The notes: generated by a model not told the origin, from the sequence alone. Counted from the stretch's first letter, positions 1-6,211 are shown. The stretch is 8,147 nt of DNA from Gammaproteobacteria bacterium (GCA_013287025.1 JABDEN010000063.1:1-8147), one strand, 5' to 3'. Program-made: numbers and translations.

Positions 1-34
1 AAAAAAGAATGTTGTCGACCGAATCGACGACATT
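1..34 (-). terminator. Possible minus-strand intrinsic terminator
   Basis: Positions 8-18 and 24-34 form an 11-bp inverted repeat with one G-U type mismatch around a 5-nt loop (CCGAA). Read on the minus strand, the hairpin is followed by C and six T residues (plus-strand A-run 1-6), which is the intrinsic terminator layout. It would lie about 460 bp downstream of dapF and be antisense to the start of the 9-485 gene. The stem is only moderately GC-rich and the T-run is cut by the window edge, so the call is tentative. It also covers the ATG at position 9. Confidence 0.33.
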
Positions 35-485
35 ATCTGAGATGAAAGAGTTTGATCATAAAGCTTCGCGTTCATCTTCACAGATTATGCAAAATGTTCA
101 TGGAAAATTAGAAGAATATCAAGAATTTTTAGAAAAAAGAGACCCTCTTCTTGGTCTTCCAATGAAAGAATTGAAGGAGCCCATGACAATTGAAGGTGTG
201 ACGAAAAATCAAAGATGGTGGATAACATCAGAAAAACAAGTATTAAAAAAAACTGTATATGCACAAAATGAAGAGAAGACACATCCTATCAAACGATTTC
301 TTTGTGATAAGTCTAACGTAGTGGTTAATTGTTACAGCGGATTTCCGCAAAAATTTTCTCTTTTCTCTGCATTTGCGCGCGCGTTTGTTGCAAAAGATAT
401 AGAAGAAAGAATGACACCCACGGAATCTTTTAAACCTACTAAAAAAGAAGACGACCTGGATTTTGCGTTGAGTGTGGGCGTGTAA
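9..485 (+). CDS. Hypothetical charged cytoplasmic protein, possibly 5'-partial
   Basis: I do not recognise this protein of 158 residues from the ATG at position 9. The frame is open to the left edge, so the true start may lie outside the window; a second in-frame ATG is at 42, and neither has a clear Shine-Dalgarno site. There is no signal peptide or membrane segment. The first third is acidic and lysine-rich with heptad-like leucines (around residues 33-57), followed by a Trp-Trp pair near residue 70, two cysteines near residues 99 and 108, a Phe/Ala-rich patch near residues 115-127, and a Lys/Glu/Asp-rich tail. It ends 6 bp before the stop of convergent dapF. The sustained frame and residue composition make coding likely. 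A secreted effector or regulator is conceivable in this type of genome, but nothing visible supports it. Confidence 0.6.
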   Translation: MLSTESTTLSEMKEFDHKASRSSSQIMQNVHGKLEEYQEFLEKRDPLLGLPMKELKEPMTIEGVTKNQRWWITSEKQVLKKTVYAQNEEKTHPIKRFLCDKSNVVVNCYSGFPQKFSLFSAFARAFVAKDIEERMTPTESFKPTKKEDDLDFALSVGV

Positions 486-491
486 ATACCT

Positions 492-1322
492 TTATAAAAA
501 ATACTGCCCACTAAACACTTTTTCAGCGGGACCCGTCATGAGAACAGGATGATTTTCACCTTGCCATTGAATGATTAAATTACCATATGGCAATTCAATT
601 TGGACTTCATGATCTAACCAATTATTTAAAATGCCTGCTACGACCGCTGCACATGCATTGCTACCGCAGGCAAAAGTCTCACCGACACCACGTTCGAAAG
701 TACGCAATAAAATGTGATTACGATCTTTTATTTCAATCATCCCAAGATTAACACCTTCCGGAAAATAAGGCGCAATTTTTTTGCTGAATTCTGCTAAGGG
801 CAATTGATGCAAAGTATCCACTCTTAAAATGGCATGCGGATTTCCCATGGAAAGGGCGGTAATTTGCAAAGGAGACAGCGGATGATCAATTTGAAGTTGA
901 TAAATTTTTTGAAAATGATTCGCAATAAAAGGAATTTTTTTGGGCTCAAAAATCGGTACGCTCATTTTGGCTTCAATTTTCAAAAAATCTTCAATATTTA
1001 ATGTGATATCTCCCGCTTTTGTTTCAATGGTTAAACTGGATCGATCACTCAAACCTTCTTCTCGAATAAATCTCGCGACACACCTTATTCCATTTCCACA
1101 TTGTTCCGATTCACTGCCATCCGCATTAAAAAATCGACATGCAAAATCAACACGATCAGAATGCAGAACTAATAACAACTGATCAAATCCAATTCCAAAA
1201 TGACGATCAGCCATTTGGGTAATGGGTAAATCAGAAACCTCGAAAATATTTTCCAAATTATTTAGCACAACAAAATCATTGCCTAATGCTTGCATTTTAT
1301 AAAAGGAAATTTTTGTCTTCAT
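492..1322 (-). CDS. dapF: Diaminopimelate epimerase DapF
   Basis: Converts LL-diaminopimelate to meso-diaminopimelate in the cytoplasm, the last step before lysine and the source of the peptidoglycan cross-linking residue. It is a PLP-independent racemase that uses two cysteines. The 276-residue length is normal for the family (about 274 in E. coli). The N-terminal motif KMQALGNDFVV is at residues 9-19. The first catalytic cysteine is C75 in the EQCGNGIRC block. The second is C219 in ERGVGETFACGSNAC (residues 210-224), and N161 lies in the conserved GNPH block. Both halves of the pseudo-twofold fold are intact. The ATG overlaps the lptM stop as ATGA, and no strong Shine-Dalgarno precedes it, so translation is probably coupled to lptM. 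It is the last gene of pgi-lptM-dapF and converges on the 9-485 gene with 6 bp between the stops. Confidence 0.97.
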   Translation of the reverse strand: MKTKISFYKMQALGNDFVVLNNLENIFEVSDLPITQMADRHFGIGFDQLLLVLHSDRVDFACRFFNADGSESEQCGNGIRCVARFIREEGLSDRSSLTIETKAGDITLNIEDFLKIEAKMSVPIFEPKKIPFIANHFQKIYQLQIDHPLSPLQITALSMGNPHAILRVDTLHQLPLAEFSKKIAPYFPEGVNLGMIEIKDRNHILLRTFERGVGETFACGSNACAAVVAGILNNWLDHEVQIELPYGNLIIQWQGENHPVLMTGPAEKVFSGQYFL

Positions 1323-1426
1323 GTTGTTTGTTTCACTTCTTCTTTCTCGGGTAAATATAATTTACCGGTTTGTCCGCAACCTGAAATACATAAACTACTT
1401 AATAAAATAATCAAAACGATTTTCAT
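1319..1426 (-). CDS. lptM: LptM/YifL-type small outer-membrane lipoprotein
   Basis: A 35-residue lipoprotein precursor. Residues 1-16 are a short hydrophobic signal peptide with a lipobox ending ISGC, lipidated at C17 (mature protein about 19 residues). The mature N-terminus CGQTGKLYLP (17-26) matches the family signature CGxKGPLYLP, with the usual Pro after Gly replaced by Lys. LptM is known in E. coli to associate with the LptD-LptE lipopolysaccharide translocon and to favour correct LptD disulfide formation. Gly at +2 fits export to the outer membrane. The gene sits directly upstream of dapF, as in E. coli. Its ATG overlaps the pgi stop (ATGA) and its stop overlaps the dapF start (ATGA), so it is translated as the middle cistron of a coupled operon. 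The assignment rests on the lipobox, the signature and synteny. Confidence 0.88.
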   Translation of the reverse strand: MKIVLIILLSSLCISGCGQTGKLYLPEKEEVKQTT

Positions 1427-3072
1427 ATAGAATTTCTCATATTTTTAAAATGTTTAATGAGGCCTATTGTAGACGAATCATTAATACTTGAAATATTTGT
1501 TTCGGATTTTAAATTTTCTACAATAATGGGTAACAATTTTTTTCCGAGTTCAACGCCCCATTGATCAAAGGAATTAATTCCCCAAATAATGCCTTGAACG
1601 AAAGTTTTATGTTCATATAGCGCAATTAATGCGCCTAGAATGCGTGGGGAAATTTGATCGATAAATAATACATTGCTGGGTCGATTTCCCGGAATAGTTT
1701 TGTGCTTTGCAAGATAATGTGATTCTTCTTCAGATAATCCGGATGATTGTAACTCTCTGAAAGCTTCGTCATAAGATTTTCCACTCATCAAAGCTTGTGC
1801 TTGACTCAATCCACTACCCACCAAAATATGATGATGATCGTCAAAACCTTCTTTTGATTTACCAACTAAAATAAAATCTACCGGTACAAAATGTTGTCCT
1901 TGATGTAAAAGTTGATGAAATGCATGCTGACCATTGCAACCTTGTTCACCAAAAATAATGGGGCAGGTCAAATAATCAAGTGTGTGGCCTTCATCTGAAA
2001 TATTTTTACCATTACTTTCCATTTCAAGTTGTTGTAAATATACGCGCAAATAATTTAAGTGATGAGAGTAAGGAATAATGGCTTGATGTAGCGCGCCAAA
2101 AAAATTGATATACCACACATTTAAAAGGGCCAAAATCACAGGGATATTTTCATGTAAAGGAGCATAACGAAAATGTTCATCTATCGCGAATCCCCCTTCC
2201 AAAAATTCGTGAAAACGATCCATACCAATCATAATTGCGAGCGGTAAGCCGATGGCTGACCAAATAGAATAACGTCCACCTACCCAGTCCCATAACGGAA
2301 ATATATTTTCAGAATGGATCCCAAATTGTTCCGCTTCCGTAATTTCAGCAGTGACCGCAACCCAATGTTTAGAAAGGTCTTCCGTTTTCATTTGATTTTT
2401 AAACCATGCACGGACGGATGCCGCATTGGTAATCGTCTCTAATGTGGAAAACGACTTGGAAGAAACGATAAATAAAGTGGTTTCAGGATTGATTTTTAAT
2501 AAGATTTCATGAATGTGAGCGCTATCAATATTGGAGATAAAGTGACAATGTAAGTCTGGATGCGCAAAATCAGAAAGTGCGTGTATCGTCAGTAATGGAC
2601 CGAGATGTGAGCCTCCCATACCAATATTGACGATATCGGTGATGGGTTTACCTGTTAAACCTAACCACTGCTTTTGTCGAATTTTTTCTGAAAAAACATG
2701 CATTTTTTCTTGGGTATCACGAATATCTGCCATGATATTTCGGTTATCGAGTAAAAAAGTATTCGTGGTAGGATTGCGAAGTGCTGTGTGTAAAGCAGGT
2801 TTTTTTTCAGTCGTATTAACGGGAAGGCCCGTAAACAGCGCCTCAATTTGCGCTTCGATCTTACGTTTTTTCGCAAGAGCAATTAATAATGATAAAGTGT
2901 CTGGTGTAATGCGATTCTTTGAATAATCTAACAAAATCCCTTCTTTTTTGACTGAAAAGCGTTCAAAACGATGAGGATCTTCGTTAAACCAATTGCGCAT
3001 GTTTTGTGATGCAATCTTTTCCTTATGCATCATGAGCGCGTGCCATTCCTTGAGCGTAGTGAGTTTTTTCAT
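1423..3072 (-). CDS. pgi: Glucose-6-phosphate isomerase Pgi
   Basis: Interconverts glucose 6-phosphate and fructose 6-phosphate in the cytoplasm, for glycolysis, gluconeogenesis and sugar-nucleotide supply to the envelope. It has 549 residues, the same length as E. coli Pgi. Family blocks are intact and in order: the sugar-phosphate isomerase motif IGMGGSHLGP (150-159), the phosphate-binding SKSFSTLET (205-213), WVGGRYSIWSAIGL (263-276), EMESNGK (350-356) with catalytic E352, GEQGCNGQHAF (375-385) with H383, and WGVELGK (505-511) with K511. These catalytic positions match the E. coli set with a constant offset of three. The ATG at 3072 is preceded by a weak GAGAG very close to the start. The stop overlaps the lptM ATG. 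It is the first gene of pgi-lptM-dapF, divergent from the cell-division operon. Linkage of pgi to lptM-dapF is not the E. coli arrangement. Confidence 0.97.
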   Translation of the reverse strand: MKKLTTLKEWHALMMHKEKIASQNMRNWFNEDPHRFERFSVKKEGILLDYSKNRITPDTLSLLIALAKKRKIEAQIEALFTGLPVNTTEKKPALHTALRNPTTNTFLLDNRNIMADIRDTQEKMHVFSEKIRQKQWLGLTGKPITDIVNIGMGGSHLGPLLTIHALSDFAHPDLHCHFISNIDSAHIHEILLKINPETTLFIVSSKSFSTLETITNAASVRAWFKNQMKTEDLSKHWVAVTAEITEAEQFGIHSENIFPLWDWVGGRYSIWSAIGLPLAIMIGMDRFHEFLEGGFAIDEHFRYAPLHENIPVILALLNVWYINFFGALHQAIIPYSHHLNYLRVYLQQLEMESNGKNISDEGHTLDYLTCPIIFGEQGCNGQHAFHQLLHQGQHFVPVDFILVGKSKEGFDDHHHILVGSGLSQAQALMSGKSYDEAFRELQSSGLSEEESHYLAKHKTIPGNRPSNVLFIDQISPRILGALIALYEHKTFVQGIIWGINSFDQWGVELGKKLLPIIVENLKSETNISSINDSSTIGLIKHFKNMRNSI

Positions 3073-3100
3073 GACTCTCGAATATCAAATATTGGATACA

Positions 3101-3112
3101 AACCTTAAGGTT
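3101..3112. repeat. 12-bp perfect palindrome in the divergent pgi/zapB region
   Basis: AACCTTAAGGTT is a perfect palindrome. It is flanked by a direct repeat, TTGGATA at 3092-3098 and 3111-3117, with a further GGATA at 3118-3122. It lies between the two divergent operons, about 30 bp upstream of the pgi start. It could be an operator for a dimeric regulator, but no known site is recognised and an AT-rich 12-mer palindrome can arise by chance. Confidence 0.35.
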
Positions 3113-3116
3113 GGAT

Positions 3117-3145
3117 AGGATAACCGATTTTAGGAATAAGGTAAA
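3117..3145 (-). promoter_or_regulatory. Weak candidate promoter for pgi-lptM-dapF
   Basis: On the minus strand, TTTACC (3145-3140) and TATCCT (3122-3117) are separated by 17 bp, each matching 4 of 6 sigma70 consensus bases. The start point would fall within or next to the 3101-3112 palindrome, giving a short leader to the pgi ATG. This is a low-information match in AT-rich DNA. Confidence 0.22.
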
Positions 3146-3149
3146 ATAT

Positions 3150-3178
3150 TTGAAAGGCATAATCATTCGGGGTAAGAT
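3150..3178 (+). promoter_or_regulatory. Candidate sigma70 promoter for the zapB-like/zapA/fau operon
   Basis: TTGAAA (3150-3155) matches 5 of 6 bases of the -35 consensus, and TAAGAT (3173-3178) matches 4 of 6 of the -10 consensus, with the optimal 17-bp spacer. Transcription would begin near 3185, leaving a leader of about 20 nt before the ATG at 3208. It is the best promoter match in this intergenic region and is correctly oriented. Confidence 0.45.
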
Positions 3179-3207
3179 ATTGAAAAGTCGAGATAAAGAG
3201 TCAAATC

Positions 3208-3414
3208 ATGGATGAGCTACTTCAAAAAATTGAATCAAGAATTCGATCGTTGATACAGGAATTTCAACATTTATCTCAAATAAATGCCGAATTAAAACAA
3301 AATAAGCGTCATTTATCATATGAAAATGAGCGAATGTTGTCTAAACACCAAAGTATCATTGGGCAAATTGAACATATGGTTACACGTCTTAAATCAATTG
3401 AGGGAATGCAATGA
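3208..3414 (+). CDS. ZapB-like coiled-coil protein (TIGR02449 type)
   Basis: A 68-residue, almost wholly helical protein. Residues 1-63 show continuous heptads of Leu/Ile/Met with many Gln, Glu, Lys and Arg, and no proline, as expected for a dimeric coiled coil. Small proteins of this type sit just upstream of zapA in many gammaproteobacteria and are described as ZapB-like. ZapB itself is a coiled coil that joins ZapA at the Z-ring and links it to the nucleoid terminus machinery. The stop overlaps the zapA start as ATGA, implying translational coupling and near-equal output. An AAAGAG stretch 7 bp before the ATG is a weak ribosome site. The family call rests on size, coiled coil and position. 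Orthology to E. coli ZapB, which is encoded elsewhere, is not shown by sequence. Confidence 0.82.
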   Translation: MDELLQKIESRIRSLIQEFQHLSQINAELKQNKRHLSYENERMLSKHQSIIGQIEHMVTRLKSIEGMQ

Positions 3415-3731
3415 CTGAGACTAAAGATGCGTCCGTAGAAATTTTAGGTAAAATTTATCAAATTAAATGCCCTGCCACAGAAGAAAATTCCTTACAACGC
3501 GCTGCGCAATATCTTGAAGAGAAAATGCGACATACAAGAGAAACTGGCGCCTTAAGTATGGATCGAATTGCGATTGTGACAGCGTTAAATGTGGTACATC
3601 AATTGCTGACATTAGAGCAACAGAAAAATCATCATTTTCAAATTATCAACCAACGTCTCAATCAATTACAAAGTAAAGTTGAACAAGCGTTAGCATATAA
3701 CGAAGAACTGGAGTTCCAATCTGCAGACTAA
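3411..3731 (+). CDS. zapA: Cell division protein ZapA
   Basis: ZapA binds FtsZ in the cytoplasm and cross-links protofilaments, stabilising the Z-ring. It has 106 residues (109 in E. coli). The N-terminal globular domain begins with VEILGKIYQIKCP (9-21), the usual beta-strand pair of the family. It is followed by LQRAAQYLEEKM (28-39) and the helix DRIAIVTALNVVHQLL (51-66), typical of ZapA. Residues 67-103 form the C-terminal coiled coil used for dimer/tetramer formation. The start overlaps the upstream stop (ATGA), with GAGGGA about 7 nt before it as a ribosome site. The end overlaps the probable start of fau, so the three genes form one tight unit. The zapA-fau pairing is a classical gammaproteobacterial synteny. 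Confidence 0.94.
   Translation: MTETKDASVEILGKIYQIKCPATEENSLQRAAQYLEEKMRHTRETGALSMDRIAIVTALNVVHQLLTLEQQKNHHFQIINQRLNQLQSKVEQALAYNEELEFQSAD
3710..3723 (+). promoter_or_regulatory. Shine-Dalgarno and CTG start deciding the fau N-terminus
   Basis: GGAG at 3710-3713 lies 7 nt before a CTG at 3721-3723 in the fau frame. There is no in-frame ATG between the upstream stop (TAG at 3691-3693) and the TTG at 3754. Starting at CTG keeps the N-terminal Lys-Lys-x-Ile-Arg...Leu-Leu segment typical of 5-formyl-THF cyclo-ligases; the TTG at 3754 would remove it and has no comparable GGAG upstream. ATT at 3739 is a weaker alternative. Confidence 0.55.
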
Positions 3732-4299
3732 AAAAGATATTCGTCTTCAATTATTGCAAAAACGTAAAATGATTTTACCTGCGGAAAGAAGTTCCGCAGG
3801 ATTAAAAGCCGCTGCGTTATTCCAAGAAAACGACCTATTTGTAAAAAATAATAAATTTGCTTGTTATTTCGCAACAGAAAATGAATTTGATTGCAGTGAT
3901 ATCATTCAACTAATTCTTAGTGCTAAAAAAAAATGTTATCTACCTACACTTTCTATGTATGGCAATAAGAAATTAGAATTTTCACTTTTTGAAAAAGATA
4001 TGCCGCTTCAAAAAAATCGTTATCAAATTCCAGAGCCAATGTTTGCCACAAAAATTCAGCCGCAATTATTAGATGTCGTCATTTTTCCGTTAGTAGGATT
4101 CGATTTAAGCGGACATCGCTTAGGTATGGGTGGTGGTTATTATGATCGGACTTTTCAAGCGGTGAAACACAAAAATACCCCTTTCTTTCTAGGATTAGCC
4201 TACGAGCTACAAAAAGTGGATTCACTTCCCAAAGATGCTTGGGATATTCAGCTTGATGGTGTTTTAACTGAACGAGATATTTATATTTTTAAAAAATGA
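3721..4299 (+). CDS. fau: 5-formyltetrahydrofolate cyclo-ligase (YgfA/Fau)
   Basis: ATP-dependent conversion of 5-formyl-THF to 5,10-methenyl-THF, returning the storage or by-product folate to the one-carbon pool in the cytoplasm. From the proposed CTG it has 192 residues, the normal size. Visible motifs, numbered from CTG: the N-terminal K-K-x-I-R basic segment (4-8), KKKCYLP (69-75), RYQIPEP (100-106) and the family hallmark LGMGGGYYDR (134-143) in the ATP/folate site, then WDIQLDGV near 174-181. A minimal protein from TTG at 3754 would have 181 residues and lack the N-terminal segment. It overlaps the last 11 bp of zapA, so it is the third cistron of the division operon. In E. coli the 6S RNA gene lies between zapA and this gene; here there is no room for it. 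No intrinsic terminator follows. Confidence 0.92.
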   Translation: MQTKKDIRLQLLQKRKMILPAERSSAGLKAAALFQENDLFVKNNKFACYFATENEFDCSDIIQLILSAKKKCYLPTLSMYGNKKLEFSLFEKDMPLQKNRYQIPEPMFATKIQPQLLDVVIFPLVGFDLSGHRLGMGGGYYDRTFQAVKHKNTPFFLGLAYELQKVDSLPKDAWDIQLDGVLTERDIYIFKK

Positions 4300-4344
4300 A
4301 TGAATATTCAATATTTTCAAGAGCATATCAAACATGTTTTTAGA

Positions 4345-4363
4345 CGCAGAGCCGCACTTTGCG
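4345..4363. other. Stem-loop in the fau-decarboxylase intergenic region
   Basis: Arms 4345-4351 (CGCAGAG) and 4357-4363 (CTTTGCG) pair over 7 bp with one G-U around a 5-nt loop. They lie in a locally GC-richer island (about 4341-4383) inside an otherwise very AT-rich 168-bp gap (4300-4467). No T-run follows, so it is not a canonical terminator. It could be a 3' end/processing structure for the fau transcript or part of a small RNA. The rest of the gap is AT-rich promoter-like DNA. Confidence 0.3.
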
Positions 4364-4420
4364 ATCCTCGTCCCTAACCGTCAGATTATACTGTAAAAAT
4401 TTTTAAATATAAAAACTCTT

Positions 4421-4426
4421 TATAAT
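4421..4426 (+). promoter_or_regulatory. Candidate -10 element for the decarboxylase gene
   Basis: A perfect TATAAT sits 41 bp before the ATG at 4468, within very AT-rich DNA (4391-4452) that would melt easily. No good -35 hexamer lies at 16-18 bp, so if it is used it may depend on AT-rich upstream contacts or an activator. A start near 4433 would leave a leader of about 35 nt. Confidence 0.33.
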
Positions 4427-4467
4427 ATTAATTATATATATAAATAATATAACCCTCGGGGTAATTT

Positions 4468-6114
4468 ATGACCAATATTTCACAGTATCTTTTAAAACGT
4501 TTGCACGAATTAGGCTCAAAACATCTCTTTGGCGTTTGCGGAGATGTGGTGTTGGGATTTATGGAACAAGTCCAAAAAGGGCCCGTCAAACAAATCAATT
4601 GTTGTAATGAATTGAATGCAGGCTATGCAGCGGATGGCTATGCCCGCTTACATGGCATCGGCACTGTCGTGACGACTTTCACGGTGGGACCATTAAGTGC
4701 GATTAATGCAATTGGTGGCGCTTATGCAGAACACGTCCCGGTTGTTATTATCGCAGGTGCGCCTGAAACGAAGCATGCGAAAGCAAGCAGAATGCTACAT
4801 CACACATTAGGCCCAGATTATGCTGTTGCACGCGAAATGTTTCATCGGATAACGGTTGCTTCAGAATATCTTGATGATCCGTCTAAGGCTCCCGAACAAA
4901 TTGATCGTGCACTCAGTTTATGTCTCTATTATAAACGACCTATATATTTAGAAATTCCTGCTGACATGGTAATTGAAAAATGTAAAGAACCCGGTAATTT
5001 TAAACGAATAGAAAGAAAGAGTGACGAAAGTAGTTTGCGAGATGCGACGACTGAAGCGATTAATTTACTTTCTAAAGCAAAAAACCCTATTATATTAGTC
5101 GGTATGGAGGTGCTTCGTCATCAATTACAAGAACCTATAAAAAAATTATTGGATAAAACCGGGTATGGATTTGTCGCATTTCCTACCGGAAAAGCAGCGA
5201 TTTCAGAAGACCATCCTCAATTTATCGGCATTTATCAAGGTAATTGGAGCCGTCCTTATGTTAAAGAAATGGTAGAAAAATCTGACCTTATTTTAATGTT
5301 AGGTGCATTTATCATTGATTCCGATACCGGCGGTTTTACAGCAAAATTAGATATTGAAAAATTAATTCAAGTTAACTTTGAGCAAGTGAAAATTAAAAAT
5401 CAACTTTTTGAAAATGTTAAAATAGATGAATTCATCGATAAATTAATACAAAAATTACCAGAAGGCAAAGTCTCAACTTCTTTAATTCCTGCAAGCAAAG
5501 CTTTGAAAGATGAATATCAATATACACCGGCGCCTGATGATAAGTTATTAGTAAAAAGATTTTTTAAAAGAATTGCTACTTTTCTTAAACCTAATGATGT
5601 GGTTGTCGTCGATGTGGGAGATAGCTTGTACAGTACATCGGGTATGTTATTTCCTAAAAATGCGACTTATATTTCTCAAGCGTTCTATAATTCCATTGGG
5701 TTCAGTGTCGGGGCGGCATTAGGCGCATCAACAGGACAGGAGCGCCGCACATTATTATTTGTCGGTGATGGGTCCTTTCAAATTGGTGCCCAAGAAATTG
5801 CAACGATGATCCACACAGATTGTAAAACCATTGTTTTTTTATTAAATAATGATGGTTATGGTATCGAGCGCGCCATCTATGACGGTCCTTATAACGATTT
5901 ATCGCCTTGGCGTTATCATTTACTTCCCGAAGCGTTGGGTGGAGAAAAAGGAATTTTGGTTGAAACCGAAGGACAATTAGAAGAAGCTTTAAAAAAAGCG
6001 GAAAACAATAAATTTACTTTCATTGAAATTAAAGTAGGTCGGTTCGATTTTGGCGATATTTTAAAAATGGCTGGGGCTGCGATGGCTGAGGGGAGTAAGA
6101 ATAGTTATGAGTGA
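4468..6114 (+). CDS. Thiamine-diphosphate 2-keto-acid decarboxylase (pyruvate/indolepyruvate decarboxylase family)
   Basis: Non-oxidative decarboxylation of a 2-oxo acid to an aldehyde and CO2, in the cytoplasm. It has 548 residues, normal for the family. All three domains are present: the PYR domain (about 1-170) with G25-D26 and catalytic E48 in CCNELNAGYAADGYAR (45-60), and the HH pair H111-H112 in LHHTLG; a central domain (about 185-340); and the PP domain with GDGS (433-436) to NN (460-461) for Mg-ThDP, plus E467. The block AINAIGGAYAE (78-88) resembles Zymomonas-type pyruvate decarboxylase, whereas NNDGYGIERAI (460-470) resembles indolepyruvate/branched-chain keto-acid decarboxylases, followed by PDC-like YDGPYND. 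Substrate cannot be assigned; aldehyde/ethanol fermentation or aromatic keto-acid decarboxylation are both possible. GGGG at 4458-4461 is 6 nt before the ATG. It is monocistronic, with a palindromic element 1 bp after its stop. Confidence 0.9.
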   Translation: MTNISQYLLKRLHELGSKHLFGVCGDVVLGFMEQVQKGPVKQINCCNELNAGYAADGYARLHGIGTVVTTFTVGPLSAINAIGGAYAEHVPVVIIAGAPETKHAKASRMLHHTLGPDYAVAREMFHRITVASEYLDDPSKAPEQIDRALSLCLYYKRPIYLEIPADMVIEKCKEPGNFKRIERKSDESSLRDATTEAINLLSKAKNPIILVGMEVLRHQLQEPIKKLLDKTGYGFVAFPTGKAAISEDHPQFIGIYQGNWSRPYVKEMVEKSDLILMLGAFIIDSDTGGFTAKLDIEKLIQVNFEQVKIKNQLFENVKIDEFIDKLIQKLPEGKVSTSLIPASKALKDEYQYTPAPDDKLLVKRFFKRIATFLKPNDVVVVDVGDSLYSTSGMLFPKNATYISQAFYNSIGFSVGAALGASTGQERRTLLFVGDGSFQIGAQEIATMIHTDCKTIVFLLNNDGYGIERAIYDGPYNDLSPWRYHLLPEALGGEKGILVETEGQLEEALKKAENNKFTFIEIKVGRFDFGDILKMAGAAMAEGSKNSYE

Positions 6115-6115
6115 T

Positions 6116-6195
6116 TGTCATTCCCGCGAAGGCGGGAATCCATTCATAGCACAGATATTCTTTATAAATGGATTCCCGCCTTCGCGGGAATGACA
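6116..6195. repeat. Composite palindromic repeat element 1 (head-to-head REP-like pair)
   Basis: Arms 6116-6148 and 6163-6195 are 33-nt inverted repeats with one mismatch, separated by 14 nt. Each arm is itself a half-element: TGTCAT, then TCCCGC-GAAG-GCGGGA, then ATCCA; the hairpin within each arm is 8 bp with a GAAG loop. It lies 1 bp after the decarboxylase stop and 16 bp before the stop of the convergent lipoprotein gene, so its RNA would fold strongly in both directions. Without T-runs it is not a standard intrinsic terminator but may protect or end both transcripts. It encodes no protein. Confidence 0.93.
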
Positions 6196-6211
6196 GGTCT
6201 TGGAGTCATTG

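Noticed and set aside
85..282. Hydrophobic 65-residue minus-strand frame
   Set aside because: Lies wholly antisense to the 9-485 gene. Hydrophobic antisense frames are expected opposite Lys/Glu-rich coding DNA, and there is no ribosome site.
940..1182. 80-residue plus-strand frame inside dapF
   Set aside because: Shadow of the intact, well-conserved dapF frame on the other strand.
2627..2926. Frames on both strands (2627-2926 plus, 2661-2882 minus) inside pgi
   Set aside because: Both overlap full-length Pgi, whose motifs are intact; they have no family features of their own.
4296..4343. 15-codon frame overlapping the fau stop as ATGA
   Set aside because: Too short, no ribosome site, no recognisable sequence; the ATGA overlap alone is weak evidence in AT-rich DNA.
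4452..4462. Small hairpin ACCC-TCG-GGGT covering the decarboxylase ribosome site
   Set aside because: Only 4 bp with a 3-nt loop; not enough to argue for translational control.
6116..6195. Classical intrinsic terminator for the decarboxylase and lipoprotein genes
   Set aside because: The stem is strong but neither strand has a T-run after it, so it is kept as a repeat with possible RNA-end function, not called a terminator.
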